From Neptuniibacter caesariensis (GTDB lineage: Bacteria; Pseudomonadota; Gammaproteobacteria; Pseudomonadales; Balneatricaceae), in NCBI RefSeq assembly GCF_000153345.1, contig NZ_CH724126.1, positions 17,854 through 81,853 on the forward strand: a stretch of DNA of 64,000 bases, in the 5' to 3' direction. A program made the position numbers and the translations under genes. This document shows positions 37,667 to 47,428 of the stretch, piece after piece (the stretch's first letter is position 1; each line of letters opens with the position of its first letter). The notes below the pieces were generated by a model that made no database searches, had not been told where the DNA came from, and worked only from the letters and a program-made list of their open reading frames with translations.

Positions 37667-38344
37667 TTATAGCGATTGCGTTTGCCAATAGCCCCTATCG
37701 GAGACGGGCCCCATTTCCCAGCCCGAAGGAGCGCCTTCTGCGCCCTCGATCGTCACCACAATTTCTGAATCCAACATCGCCTCAGCCCAGAATGGGTCTA
37801 TAGCAATTCTACGACTGCCCTCTTTCGGCAAGAATCCAAGCGAGACCGGTTCAACGCCTTTTAGCATCAACCACACTTCACAATACTTGCCATCAGGCAT
37901 TGGCATCGGCCTAAGCGATTCCATAACCAGCGCCTGCTCGTCAAATGCAGTTCGCATAACCCAACCAGGTTTGGACTGCTCATCTGAAACAAGATAAATA
38001 AAAACATTCGGTTGCTGCTGATTGACGTTAAAAAATAACCCAATGGACATAACAAGCAGTAAAGAGAACACTGCCAACGCCCTCCAGGGCTGCCAAAATA
38101 GCGTTCGCGGCTTAGTCTTCGCTTCAATCTGACGCCACACATCCTTTGATGGCTGCACTGGCTTAAGGCTGGTATTCAGTACATCCAGATACTCCCGCCA
38201 TTGCTCAACTTCTCGCTGCGCTTCCGCACTAAATGCTAATAAAGCCTCAAAGCGAGCCTTTTCCGCAGGATTAAGCGTACCGAGAACATATTCAGCAGCG
38301 GCTTGATTGCGCTCATCGGGATTAGTTAGATCGAATTCATGCAT
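37667..38344 (-). CDS. Anti-sigma factor, RskA-like
   Basis: A 225-residue membrane anti-sigma factor. The cytoplasmic N-terminus has the sigma-binding signature AAAEYVLGTLNPAEKARFEALL near residues 15-36. One membrane helix (ALAVFSLLLVMSIGLFF, about 88-104) is followed by a periplasmic C-terminal domain of the RskA type, including PMPMPDGKYCEVWLML. Its start overlaps the sigma gene by 19 bp. It would hold the ECF sigma inactive until a periplasmic signal arrives. Placed directly upstream of the buf operon, so it probably governs it. Confidence 0.9.
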   Translation of the reverse strand: MHEFDLTNPDERNQAAAEYVLGTLNPAEKARFEALLAFSAEAQREVEQWREYLDVLNTSLKPVQPSKDVWRQIEAKTKPRTLFWQPWRALAVFSLLLVMSIGLFFNVNQQQPNVFIYLVSDEQSKPGWVMRTAFDEQALVMESLRPMPMPDGKYCEVWLMLKGVEPVSLGFLPKEGSRRIAIDPFWAEAMLDSEIVVTIEGAEGAPSGWEMGPVSDRGYWQTQSL

Positions 38345-38901
38345 GTTTGTAACTTTGCCAACCCTCTTCGAATCCAGGTTTTAACAGTGCCTAAGGAGAT
38401 ATCAGTCTTTTCTGACAAACACTGATGCGTTAACCCTTCGAAATAGGCTAACTCTAAGCACAATCGTTGTTTTTCCGGAATCTCTTGCATACACCGATGA
38501 AGTTGCTGAGTATCCTGCCAGTGGCTTACCTGCTGCTCGTGGGACGCAGTCGGACATGCCAGATCTTGCAAAACCTCATCAGAAACATGCTTATCCGCGT
38601 GCTTGTTCCTTCTTAACAGGTCTAACGCCTGATTGCGTGTAATGGTATTCATCCAGGTTCGCCCCCTGGCTTTGGCAGGATCATAGCTGTCAGCATGGTT
38701 CCATATTTTTATAAAAACCTGCTGTAGGCAATCTTCAGCCAATGCCCTGTCTTTTAAGATACGCAGCGAAATACCCAATAGATTCGCCGAAGTGAGCTTA
38801 TAGAGCTTTTGCAGGTCATTGTGATTACCTTCAGCGCATCCCTTTAAGCAGGCCTCGATGATGCCGTGAATCTCATGATCACTTTCGGATGAACTAATCA
38901 A
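38326..38901 (-). CDS. ECF sigma factor
   Basis: An RNA polymerase sigma factor of the ECF group. From the chosen TTG start the product is about 191 residues. Region 2 contains ILKDRALAEDCLQQVFIKIW (residues about 55-74) and region 4 has the HTH ALDLLRRNKHA-preceded segment and YFEGLTHQCLSEKTDISLGT plus TVKTWIRRGLAKL near the end. I chose the TTG because GGGG lies a few bases before it and the N-terminus then fits the family. An in-frame ATG at 38970 would add 23 residues but has no ribosome site. It pairs with the RskA-like gene downstream. Confidence 0.87.
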   Translation of the reverse strand: MISSSESDHEIHGIIEACLKGCAEGNHNDLQKLYKLTSANLLGISLRILKDRALAEDCLQQVFIKIWNHADSYDPAKARGRTWMNTITRNQALDLLRRNKHADKHVSDEVLQDLACPTASHEQQVSHWQDTQQLHRCMQEIPEKQRLCLELAYFEGLTHQCLSEKTDISLGTVKTWIRRGLAKLQTCMNSI

Positions 38902-38970
38902 ATTGGATGCCCCACAATAAGACCTCAGTTTATAGAATAAAACTTGCCTAAAGTGCGTTATGAAAACCAT

Positions 38971-39285
38971 TGGGTAGCTTAAGCACTGAACCGTTTCAGA
39001 GCTATTTTCCTCTGTTTAGTTCAATAAATTTGTCTACTCAATTTAGGTGCAGTTATTAGCCCGATAGCCATCAACGACAAGATATAGCCTAACCAGCCGG
39101 GTTTCAGACGTTCGATAGAGCACGGTAATTAAACATTTATACGCCATAAATCCTTAGTATAAATACGGAATAACAGTTTAATTAAACAGATCTAGACTGT
39201 AATATCAGTTTACAAGCTCGACTAAAATAAGAATGTAATGGACACGACTTAGGCAAGGAAACGCCTGCATATTTGAGAAGTAGTT
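38971..39285. other. Divergent intergenic region, sigma gene versus luxP-like gene
   Basis: A 315-bp AT-rich gap that must hold the promoters of the sigma unit and of the luxP-like operon. I see several AT-rich -10-like stretches (for example TAAAAT near 39220) but no convincing paired -35/-10 and no clear palindrome, so no site is called. Confidence 0.5.
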
Positions 39286-40410
39286 ATGCAATGCCTAAGC
39301 TTTATTCCTCAATGGGCAGGCCTCATCATAGGCTTGATCTTTTCTATCAACTGTATCGCCGATACAGAGTACATCCGTGTCAGCAGTTTTATTAAAGAGC
39401 ACCCTGAACAACATTCTCTGATGGAGCACTTTGGCGAACTCGTCCGCCAACCGCCCTCTCCCCTGACAGTTCAGAAGCAAAAAACCATTAAAATCGCCGT
39501 TATCTATCCTGGAGTCCAAAGCTCAGATTATTGGCGGCGTAGCCTGATTACATTCAAAACCAGATTAAACGAGCTACGTATAAGCCATGAATTAAAGACC
39601 TTTTTATCCCGCCCCGGGGTGGATAAAGACTTACAAGCAGAACAATTAACTGAAGCTTTAGCCTGGCAACCCAATTATCTTATTTTTAGTGCCGACGCGC
39701 TTGATCATCAAAATACCATTCAGCGAATACTTCTTCAGGGTAAGCCAAAACTAATATTGCAGAATATCACCACGCCACTAAAGCTTTGGGCCAGCCACCC
39801 GCCCTTTCTGTATACCGGATTTGACCACGAGATTGGTACACAACTTCTCGCCGAGCGCATGATTACCCCGGATCATTCTCAATACGCCATGCTATTTTTT
39901 GCCCCCGGATATGTATCAAAAATGCGAGGAGGGACCTTCATATCAGAAGCCAAACAACAAAAAGGGCTTTCACCGGTGGCTAGCTTCTATACCGGCGGCA
40001 ATAGAGGCAAAGCCAGAGCGGCTACGCTCAAAACTCTGAGTAAGAATCCTGATGTTGATATGTTTTTTGCCTGCTCAACGGATATTGCCTTAGGCGTTTC
40101 TGATGCACTTGATGAGCTCAAGCTACATGACCAGATATTAGTGAATGGCTGGGGTGGCGGTGATGCAGAACTCGAGGCACTACTTGCCGGCAAATTGGAT
40201 CTAACCGTAATGCGTCTAAATGATGATGCCAGCGTAGCGATGGCTGAAGCCATTAAACTAGACCTGAATGGAAGCTCTCACCTGGTACCGCAAATCTATT
40301 CAGGAGACATAGTTCTGCTTGATCGCTCTACGACTAAAGAGGAGATACAGAACTATAAAAACAGAGCATTCAGGTACAGCAACGCTGCTGTAAAGCAGTC
40401 TGAGAAATGA
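39286..40410 (+). CDS. luxP: LuxP-like periplasmic autoinducer-2 binding protein
   Basis: A 374-residue periplasmic type I binding protein with a signal peptide (about residues 1-25, ending NCIA). It is collinear with Vibrio LuxP. The residues I remember as AI-2 and borate contacts in V. harveyi LuxP all have identical counterparts: Q78, S80 and W83 in YPGVQSSDYW, N160 in LILQNITTP, R214 in VSKMRGGTF, T265 in FACSTD, W289 in VNGWGGGDAE and R310 in LTVMRLNDD. The C-terminal AFRYSN block also matches. It overlaps the next gene by 4 bp. LuxP normally feeds LuxQ, which here is replaced by a c-di-GMP enzyme. Ligand identity is inferred. Confidence 0.9.
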   Translation: MQCLSFIPQWAGLIIGLIFSINCIADTEYIRVSSFIKEHPEQHSLMEHFGELVRQPPSPLTVQKQKTIKIAVIYPGVQSSDYWRRSLITFKTRLNELRISHELKTFLSRPGVDKDLQAEQLTEALAWQPNYLIFSADALDHQNTIQRILLQGKPKLILQNITTPLKLWASHPPFLYTGFDHEIGTQLLAERMITPDHSQYAMLFFAPGYVSKMRGGTFISEAKQQKGLSPVASFYTGGNRGKARAATLKTLSKNPDVDMFFACSTDIALGVSDALDELKLHDQILVNGWGGGDAELEALLAGKLDLTVMRLNDDASVAMAEAIKLDLNGSSHLVPQIYSGDIVLLDRSTTKEEIQNYKNRAFRYSNAAVKQSEK

Positions 40411-43400
40411 AGATGTTCAGACAACTTCCCTACGCCTCTGTGATCTTGACCATCGTGCTCAGCGCACTTATTGGTGTCACCGGCGCCATGCTATATCAGG
40501 CCTACCAAGGCTCTCAGCAAGCGCTCCAAGAAGAGATTAGATTAACTCATAATCATGATGAGAAGCTTCTTCAGCGTGTCGTTGATGAGTACCTGAAAAA
40601 TATTCGTCTGGTCACCAAAGATCTGGCTTCGAGAAATGATATCCGCTCCAGCCTACTCGCGAATGACCAGATGACAGCCAGTATGGTCCTGACAGAAAAC
40701 CTCCACAACTCACCGCAAATGCAGATGGATGCTCTGGCACTTAGTGGAGAAGATCTGCCACCACTGGTCATCAATAACTCTTCTATACAACGACTGGGAA
40801 TTAATCTGCAAGCGCATCTGCCAACATCAGTTGATGCGATGGAGGGGGAAGAGTGGATTGAGATCAAACATCAAAATAGCAACTATCATTTGATCCGAAT
40901 TCAAGCCCCCATTATCAGCCCTAACCTTGGCGAAGTAATTGGGGCGGTTCACGCATTTTTACTTTTAAATGATAACTTCCTGATCCTCTCCGATTCGCTG
41001 GATATCACCGGTGCAGAAGCGATCACCCTGTATAGTGACCAGCAGATCATCAGTACCATTGACGCTCAGGAAAGCGCTCAGCAGGAATTAAGCAATGCTG
41101 ATCTCTCTTCACCAATCATAGCAACCCCAAAAGGTACAGTGCAGGCCCACCAGATATGGATAGCGGATAAACCATTTATTATCAGTCTGCTAAAACCCGG
41201 CAAGTCCCTTGAAACCCTCTCTCAGGCATACAACCAAAGCCTTCGTAACGGCATCATTCTTGCGATTTTCATCGCCCTTGTCGCCATGTTATTGGTCCGA
41301 TATCTGACCAATCGATCGCTTAAGCGCTTGATTGTTTATGCTGAGAAAGCACCCGCAACGACAACCATGACTCCAGCTTTTGAAGGCGACAATTTTATTG
41401 AATTCGATAAATTGGGTCGACAAATGGAGAGCATGCTCGGAGATATCAGGGAGCAGGAAAACCAGCTGGATGCTATTTTTCATAACACCCCTAGTGCAAT
41501 GTTTCTCAAGTCGACAGCCCTTACTTACCTGACAGCCAACAGACGCTTTAGCGATCTATTTGTCGGCGAAGGCATTGATATCATTGGTAAAACTGATGCC
41601 GATATTTTCCCAGAAGAGGAAGCCAAACTTATTCGGGAGACCGATATTCAGGTGATTAAAACCCGGCAAACGCAACAAACAGAATTCTCCCTGACCACCT
41701 TAGACGGACCACGATATTTCTTAAGCACTAAGTTCCCCATGATCAATGAGCGTGGCGAACTTTATGCCATTGGCGGAATCACCACCGATATATCCGACAA
41801 GGTAAAAGCCGAACGTGAAGCAGAGGTAACACAACAGGTTTTTGAATCTGCAGCAGAAGCGATCTTGATCTATAACCCTGATGGGAAAGTGATTACCAAC
41901 TCATCATTTAATAGAATTACCGGCTACGATGATAAAAAGGCCCGCTTATTTGCCCTATCGATCCTGAAAGACCATCCTGAAATAGATGCAACCCTGAGCA
42001 AAACCGGGCGCTGGCAAGGTGAGAGCATTCGCCGCAAAGCCAACGGTGAACCACTCCCTATCTGGTTATCCATCAGCGCGCTAAGTAGCACAAAGACAGA
42101 GCAATCAAGCTATGTCGCTGTGTTCTCTGACATATCAGAATTAAAAGAAGCTGAGCAAAAGCTTGAGAAGCTGGCACACTATGACAACCTCACGAGCCTG
42201 CCAAATCGCACCCTGTTTTATGACCGTATTGAGTCCTCCCTGGCCAGAGCAGCCAGGAACGGCAAGAAAACGGCATTACTTTTCGTCGACATTGATCGCT
42301 TTAAACAAGTGAACGACAACCATGGACACCACACAGGTGACCAGCTATTAGTTGAAGCCGCGCGACGTATAAGTGCCCATATACGCCTGGGTGATACTGT
42401 AGCCCGCCTGGGGGGCGATGAATTTACCGTTATTCTCAGCGAACTTGATGGCCTGGATCCTGTTCAGGATATCGCTCGACGGATTCAAAAGTCCCTTCGT
42501 GATCCTTTCCGCCTTGATGACAAAGAGATTTTCTCTTCTGCAAGTATTGGCATTGCCATGTATCCAGACGACGGACGTAACGCAGAGTCATTACTCAAGC
42601 ACGCCGATGTCGCTATGTACCATGTAAAAGAGCGCGGCCGCAATGATATCCTGTTCTTCGACAAGGCAATTAACGAGCAGGCAGAAGCCAGAGCGCAACT
42701 GGAAGACAACCTGAAAACCGCCATTAACACTCAGCAGCTGTTTATGGTTTATCAACCCCGCTTCAATATATCGGGAACAGAGATACTCTCTGCTGAAGCA
42801 CTGATCCGCTGGAAACATCCAGAACAGGGCTTTATATCGCCGGGAGACTTCATTCCTCTGGCTGAATCTTGTGGTTTGATTGTGGAGCTGGGACGCTGGG
42901 TGCTTATGCAAGCCTGCCAGGCAGCTCAAGAATGGAATGAAAACACAGGCCAAAACACCCCTGTCTCTGTGAACCTATCAGCTCGCCAGCTACATGATTC
43001 CAGCCTGTTAATAGACATTGAGAATGCGCTTAACCAAACCGGGCTTGACCCATCTCTGCTCGAACTTGAGATTACAGAAACCATGGTCATTCAGGATATG
43101 GAGACGGTAATCTCCCGCCTGGAAGCCATTCGGACTATAGGTGTCAGACTCTCTGTAGACGATTTCGGTACCGGCTATTCGTCTTTGATCTACCTAAAAC
43201 GCTTACCGGTGAGTACAGTTAAAATCGACAAATCGTTTATCGACGATGTACCTGGCTCTAGTGGCAGTGAAAACCTGGTCAAAGCGGTTATATCCATGTC
43301 CCATTCACTTGCACTGAATGTAGTCGCTGAAGGTGTGGAAACCGAGGCTCAATTAAGCTTCCTCACAGAAAATCATTGTGATGAAATTCAGGGATACCTA

Positions 43401-43451
43401 CTGGCCAAACCTGATTCAGCAGAGACTCTGCAACGTTTGATGAGGAAATAA
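40407..43451 (+). CDS. LuxQ-like receptor with PAS-PAS-GGDEF-EAL output
   Basis: A 1014-residue inner-membrane protein. A first helix (about 10-31), a roughly 250-residue periplasmic region, a second helix (282-299) and the adjoining segment match the LuxQ N-terminal half, with shared features such as GEVIGAVHAF, LNDNF and IEFDKLG. Two PAS domains follow (about 355-470 and 475-580). The GGDEF domain (about 590-755) has GGDEF at 669-673 and the inhibitory RLGD at 660-663. The EAL domain has EAL at 797-799, N856, DD at 918-919, K942 and EGVE at 975-978. Both sites look intact, so c-di-GMP synthesis and breakdown are both possible. Confidence 0.92.
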   Translation: MKMFRQLPYASVILTIVLSALIGVTGAMLYQAYQGSQQALQEEIRLTHNHDEKLLQRVVDEYLKNIRLVTKDLASRNDIRSSLLANDQMTASMVLTENLHNSPQMQMDALALSGEDLPPLVINNSSIQRLGINLQAHLPTSVDAMEGEEWIEIKHQNSNYHLIRIQAPIISPNLGEVIGAVHAFLLLNDNFLILSDSLDITGAEAITLYSDQQIISTIDAQESAQQELSNADLSSPIIATPKGTVQAHQIWIADKPFIISLLKPGKSLETLSQAYNQSLRNGIILAIFIALVAMLLVRYLTNRSLKRLIVYAEKAPATTTMTPAFEGDNFIEFDKLGRQMESMLGDIREQENQLDAIFHNTPSAMFLKSTALTYLTANRRFSDLFVGEGIDIIGKTDADIFPEEEAKLIRETDIQVIKTRQTQQTEFSLTTLDGPRYFLSTKFPMINERGELYAIGGITTDISDKVKAEREAEVTQQVFESAAEAILIYNPDGKVITNSSFNRITGYDDKKARLFALSILKDHPEIDATLSKTGRWQGESIRRKANGEPLPIWLSISALSSTKTEQSSYVAVFSDISELKEAEQKLEKLAHYDNLTSLPNRTLFYDRIESSLARAARNGKKTALLFVDIDRFKQVNDNHGHHTGDQLLVEAARRISAHIRLGDTVARLGGDEFTVILSELDGLDPVQDIARRIQKSLRDPFRLDDKEIFSSASIGIAMYPDDGRNAESLLKHADVAMYHVKERGRNDILFFDKAINEQAEARAQLEDNLKTAINTQQLFMVYQPRFNISGTEILSAEALIRWKHPEQGFISPGDFIPLAESCGLIVELGRWVLMQACQAAQEWNENTGQNTPVSVNLSARQLHDSSLLIDIENALNQTGLDPSLLELEITETMVIQDMETVISRLEAIRTIGVRLSVDDFGTGYSSLIYLKRLPVSTVKIDKSFIDDVPGSSGSENLVKAVISMSHSLALNVVAEGVETEAQLSFLTENHCDEIQGYLLAKPDSAETLQRLMRK

Positions 43452-43458
43452 ACAGGCA

Positions 43459-43489
43459 CAAAAAAGCCCGCTATCAAGCGGGCTTTTTT
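43459..43489. terminator. Bidirectional terminator between the receptor gene and pckA
   Basis: An AAAAAAGCCCGCT/GCGGGCTTTTTT stem with an ATCAA-type loop lies between two convergent genes and has T-runs on both strands. Confidence 0.93.
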
Positions 43490-43503
43490 CGGGATCTATA
43501 AAC

Positions 43504-45051
43504 TTACAGCTGAGGACCAGCCGCAATGATCTCTTCAGATACGCCGTCAAACTTCTTGAAGTTTTCAACGAACTGACCGATCAGATCGTTTGCAGTTGCA
43601 TCGTAACCAGACTTATCCGCCCAAGTATCACGTGGGTTAAGAAGAGCTGTTTCAACGCCTTCTACTGCAACTGGAACTTCCAGGTTCAGGCCTTCCAGTT
43701 TCTGAGTTTCAACACCGTTCAGGGAACCGTTCTGGATAGCAGAGATGATGCCACGCGTAGTTGGGATGCTGAAACGCTCACCCGTACCGTAAGAACCACC
43801 TGTCCAGCCGGTGTTAACCAGATAAACTTTAGAACCAAACTCTTCAATACGCTTCATCAGCAGCTCAGCATATACGCGTGCTGGGCGTGGGAAGAATGGC
43901 GCACCAAAGCAAGTAGAGAAAGTCGACTTGATACCACCACCAGAGCCCATCTCTGTAGAACCTACCAGCGCTGTATAACCTGACAGGAAGTGGTACGCAG
44001 CCGCTTCTTTAGTCAATACAGAAACTGGAGGAAGTACACCTGTCAGGTCACAGGTCAGGAAGACAATCGCATTTGGCTCTTCGCCCATATTCGATACAGT
44101 ACGCTTCTCAACGTGCTGCAATGGGTATGCACAACGACCATTCTCAGTCAGAGAAGTGTCATCGTAATCAGCTGTGCGCGCATCATTCAGAGCAACGTTC
44201 TCAACGATCGCACCAAAGCGGATCGCATCCCAAATGATGGGTTCGTTTTTCTGGCTCAGGTTGATGGTCTTCGCGTAGCAACCACCTTCCAGGTTAAATA
44301 CCACACCTTTGCCCCAACCGTGCTCATCATCACCGATCAGGTAACGAGAAGGGTCAGCAGAAAGGGTCGTTTTACCTGTACCAGACAGGCCGAAGAACAA
44401 CGTTGTGCTGTTGTCATCACCAACGTTTGCAGAACAGTGCATTGGTAGCACGTCTTTTTCAGGAAGCAGGAAGTTCTGTACAGAGAACATCGCCTTCTTC
44501 ATCTCACCCGCATAACGCATACCCGCAAGTAATACTTTGCGTTTAGCGAAGTTGATGATTACACAGCCATCGCTGTTAGTGCCATCGCGCTCTGGTTCAC
44601 ATTCGAAACCAGCAACGTTCAGGATCTGCCACTCTTCTTTCGATTTTGGGTTGTACTCTGCAGGACGAATAAACAGATTCTGGCCGAACAGGTTCTGCCA
44701 AGCCGTCTGTGTCGTCATACGTACAGCAAGATAGTGGTTGGGATCAGAACCAACATGGACATTCGCCACGAAGTGTTCTTTATCCGCCAGGAACTCTTCT
44801 ACACGAGTCCATAGCGCGTCAAATTTGTCTGAATCGAATGGGCGGTTAATGCTACCCCAATCGATAGAATCAGCAGTACTTGGTTCTTCGACGATGAAAC
44901 GATCCATCGGCGAACGACCAGTACGCTTACCTGTTGTCACAACCAATGCGCCAGTGTCAGCAAGTGTTCCTTCACCGTTGGCAATGGCTTTCTCTACCAG
45001 CTGAGCTGGGCTTAGGTTTTGGTTCGTAATATTAACAGAATCTTTGGTCAT
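43504..45051 (-). CDS. pckA: Phosphoenolpyruvate carboxykinase (ATP)
   Basis: Converts oxaloacetate and ATP to phosphoenolpyruvate, the gluconeogenic entry. The product is 515 residues. It has the kinase-1a P-loop [13 protein letters not shown] and the 2a motif LIGDDEHGW about 20 residues further on, both near residues 225-255. [10 protein letters not shown] and the metal/substrate histidine in MHCSANVG are the other conserved parts. The pckA-hslO-hslR-yrfG neighbourhood is as in enterics, with a PAP2 gene between hslO and hslR. Its upstream region has AT-rich -10-like sites but no well-spaced promoter I can call. Confidence 0.97.
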   Translation of the reverse strand: MTKDSVNITNQNLSPAQLVEKAIANGEGTLADTGALVVTTGKRTGRSPMDRFIVEEPSTADSIDWGSINRPFDSDKFDALWTRVEEFLADKEHFVANVHVGSDPNHYLAVRMTTQTAWQNLFGQNLFIRPAEYNPKSKEEWQILNVAGFECEPERDGTNSDGCVIINFAKRKVLLAGMRYAGEMKKAMFSVQNFLLPEKDVLPMHCSANVGDDNSTTLFFGLSGTGKTTLSADPSRYLIGDDEHGWGKGVVFNLEGGCYAKTINLSQKNEPIIWDAIRFGAIVENVALNDARTADYDDTSLTENGRCAYPLQHVEKRTVSNMGEEPNAIVFLTCDLTGVLPPVSVLTKEAAAYHFLSGYTALVGSTEMGSGGGIKSTFSTCFGAPFFPRPARVYAELLMKRIEEFGSKVYLVNTGWTGGSYGTGERFSIPTTRGIISAIQNGSLNGVETQKLEGLNLEVPVAVEGVETALLNPRDTWADKSGYDATANDLIGQFVENFKKFDGVSEEIIAAGPQL

Positions 45052-45216
45052 TACTGGGTTCCCTTGGCATAGGCGCCAATAACGTTACCTATTAAGGCGT
45101 AAGGCTATGTGTATCATAATTATAAGGACGCGTATTATGCACAAAAATCGCACGATACGCCATTGTTGAAATCAATTCGCATTTGACCTGGAGCAAAATT
45201 CACCACTATCAGGTAC

Positions 45217-46089
45217 TTAGTGCAGTTGATCGGAGGTTCCAGAGGCCCCTCCTTCAGCAAAAATCGCTTCAACGTCGGCTCGATCAAATGGGTAATGGGT
45301 ATTACAGAACTGACAGTTCACATCGATCTGCCCTTGTTCTTCCAGTACTTCCAACAGTTCTTCTTTACCAACCAATTTCAGCGAAGCCGCACTTCTTTCT
45401 CGCGAACAAGTGCATTTGAAGACAACCGGATCAGGCTCGTATAAGCGGCACTCTTCTTCATGGAATAAACGATACAAGAGTGTTTCATTATCCAGTTGCA
45501 GAAGTTCCGCACTTTTAAGCGTGGAACCTAAATGGCTGATACGCGCCCAGTCTTCTTCACCCGTACCTTCAGCCGGTAGTACTTGTAACAACATGCCGGC
45601 TGCAACCAATCCATCAGATGCGAGGTGGACTTGTGTTGGCAACTGTTCAGAACTCACGAAGTAGTTTTCCAGACACTTAGCCAGGTTAGCACCATCCAGA
45701 GGGACAATGCCCTGATAGCGCTGTCCTTTTTCAGGATCGACTGTCAGAACAACCTGCCCTTGAGGTAACAGATCAACAAATGAAGCCTGCTCGGGAATAT
45801 CCCCATCAAATCGGGCAATTGCACGAAGCTCACGGTTATGGGTTGTTTCGGCCATCAGTAGCTGCACATTCCCCTGCCCTTGAGCCTGAAGGATCAGTCG
45901 TCCTTCAAACTTGAGGTTAGAACTAAGCAAACTCACAGCTGCCAACATTTCACCCAATACCTGTTTAATAGCAGGGGGATAGTCATGGTTTTTAAAACAA
46001 TCGCTACAGGTCTGTTCTAAACCGGAAACGACGCCACGGATATCCAGCTTATCGAACATAATTCGCTGGATCTGATCAGGATTACTCAT
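45217..46089 (-). CDS. hslO: Redox-regulated chaperone Hsp33
   Basis: A holdase activated by oxidation or chlorine stress. The product is 290 residues: an N-terminal substrate domain and a C-terminal zinc redox switch with four cysteines (approximately C226 and C228 in FKCTCSRER, C259 and C262 in NCQFCNTHY). When oxidised these form disulfides and unfold the linker. Its neighbourhood with pckA, hslR, yrfG and nudE is the conserved enteric cluster. A ribosome site lies close to the ATG. Confidence 0.96.
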   Translation of the reverse strand: MSNPDQIQRIMFDKLDIRGVVSGLEQTCSDCFKNHDYPPAIKQVLGEMLAAVSLLSSNLKFEGRLILQAQGQGNVQLLMAETTHNRELRAIARFDGDIPEQASFVDLLPQGQVVLTVDPEKGQRYQGIVPLDGANLAKCLENYFVSSEQLPTQVHLASDGLVAAGMLLQVLPAEGTGEEDWARISHLGSTLKSAELLQLDNETLLYRLFHEEECRLYEPDPVVFKCTCSRERSAASLKLVGKEELLEVLEEQGQIDVNCQFCNTHYPFDRADVEAIFAEGGASGTSDQLH

Positions 46090-46197
46090 ATCAGCCGTCT
46101 AAGATTTAAATATGGAAAAAGGGATACCTTGTCAGTACCCAAGTGGATTCAGGTATTTTATCATAGCCGCTTCACAAATCGGGATAGTATTTACGCA

Positions 46198-46989
46198 ATG
46201 AGCGACGTTACAGTTTTTCGCACCCAGTGGAATATCAAAGCTTTAATTATCAGCCACCTTTTCGCGTTTGCCTGGCTGGGCTTTTTCCTGACTGATACTG
46301 GCTTTGCTTTCTGGCGCAGCATCGACCATAACGTATTTTTCATCTTGAACGGCACCCTGTCTGAACCGGACAGCTGGACACGTTTCTGGGCCTGGGCCAA
46401 CGTGCGTATTTTCGACCTTATCCCGCTGGTGTTTATGTTAATCAGCCTGACATTCCCGGGATTTGGCATCAAACGTGATCGCCTACAACAAGCGATTATC
46501 GGTTTTGTACTGTTGCTGGTTTTGATGTTTCCGATCAGAGAATCCGTTTATGAATATGCACGTGCCATTGGACTAAGTAGCGACAGCCCATCTCTTCTTC
46601 TCGAACCTGCATATAGATTCAGCGAAATAGTGCCCGATATCGAGGGTGCAAAGGATAGAGCAGGGCACAGCTTTCCAGGAGATCATGCTGCCGTTGTACT
46701 TACCTGGGCGGGCTTTATGATCCTCAATGCCCGTAGCTGGTTTTCCATCTATGCATTGATTTTGGCATTGGCGTTTATGACACCACGCATTGTCGGCGGT
46801 GCACACTGGGCCAGTGATAATTTGGTTGGCGGTGCGTTTTCAGCCATTGTTACCCTGAGCTGGGCATTCAACACACCAATCATGCATTACCTTACCCGGG
46901 GAGCTCATCGCGGCTTGAGGCCACTCATCGGCCTGTTCGGAAAAATACCGCTGTTGAATAAACTACCTATCCTACAACAGAAGCATTAG
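46198..46989 (+). CDS. PAP2-family membrane phosphatase
   Basis: A 263-residue integral membrane protein of the PAP2 (type 2 phosphatidic acid phosphatase) family. The three catalytic motifs are visible: K-D-R just before GHSFPGDHAA (about residues 140-154) and RIVGGAHWASD (about 195-205) with the active-site histidine and aspartate. Such proteins dephosphorylate lipid phosphates such as phosphatidylglycerol phosphate, undecaprenyl pyrophosphate or modified lipid A. The exact substrate is unknown. The start is set at MSDVTVF; a TTG at 46129 is possible. It sits where igaA/yrfF lies in enterics. Confidence 0.87.
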   Translation: MSDVTVFRTQWNIKALIISHLFAFAWLGFFLTDTGFAFWRSIDHNVFFILNGTLSEPDSWTRFWAWANVRIFDLIPLVFMLISLTFPGFGIKRDRLQQAIIGFVLLLVLMFPIRESVYEYARAIGLSSDSPSLLLEPAYRFSEIVPDIEGAKDRAGHSFPGDHAAVVLTWAGFMILNARSWFSIYALILALAFMTPRIVGGAHWASDNLVGGAFSAIVTLSWAFNTPIMHYLTRGAHRGLRPLIGLFGKIPLLNKLPILQQKH

Positions 46990-47008
46990 CCTGAATGAAG
47001 GGAGGAAG

Positions 47009-47428
47009 TCAGAAACTTCCTCCTTTATCAAAGATACTGCGTTCACCATCTTTGAACGATTTGATTTGCCTACGCTCTTTCTTGTTAGGCCGGTTACGCG
47101 GGTTAAGACCACTTCCCATCGCCTTGCGCTGAGCGGCATGCTCCTCGCGCTTTTTGATACTGGCTTCGGTCTCCTGATATAGCTTCATTGCTTCCGGCGC
47201 ACCTCTGCGCTGATCAGAAAGCATCACCACAACGATCTCTTTCTCATCAAAGCCCTGGCGGATTTCCAACACAGCGCCAACCTCTACATGACGACTACAT
47301 TTGGTACGCTGACCGTTGTAATGGACCTTACCGCCTTCGATCATCTGCTTAGCGATAGCCCGGGTTTTATAAAAGCGTGCCGCCCATAACCACTTATCAA
47401 GGCGGACTTTCTCTTCACTGTGGGTCAT
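47009..47428 (-). CDS. hslR: Ribosome-associated heat shock protein Hsp15
   Basis: Binds 50S subunits that still carry a nascent chain after premature dissociation and helps recycle them. The product is 139 residues. The S4-type RNA-binding domain occupies the N-terminal half, starting RLDKWLWAARFYKTRAIAKQMIEGGKVHYN (quoted in parts: RLDKWLWAARFYK and GGKVHYNGQRTKCSRHVEVG). The C-terminus is a basic tail ending in RRQIKSFKDGER. It overlaps the HAD gene (yrfG) start by one base, so hslR and yrfG are translated together. Confidence 0.95.
   Translation of the reverse strand: MTHSEEKVRLDKWLWAARFYKTRAIAKQMIEGGKVHYNGQRTKCSRHVEVGAVLEIRQGFDEKEIVVVMLSDQRRGAPEAMKLYQETEASIKKREEHAAQRKAMGSGLNPRNRPNKKERRQIKSFKDGERSIFDKGGSF

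Noticed and set aside
43990-44448. A 152-codon open frame opposite pckA
   Set aside because: Antisense to a clear pckA, no recognisable motif and no ribosome site.
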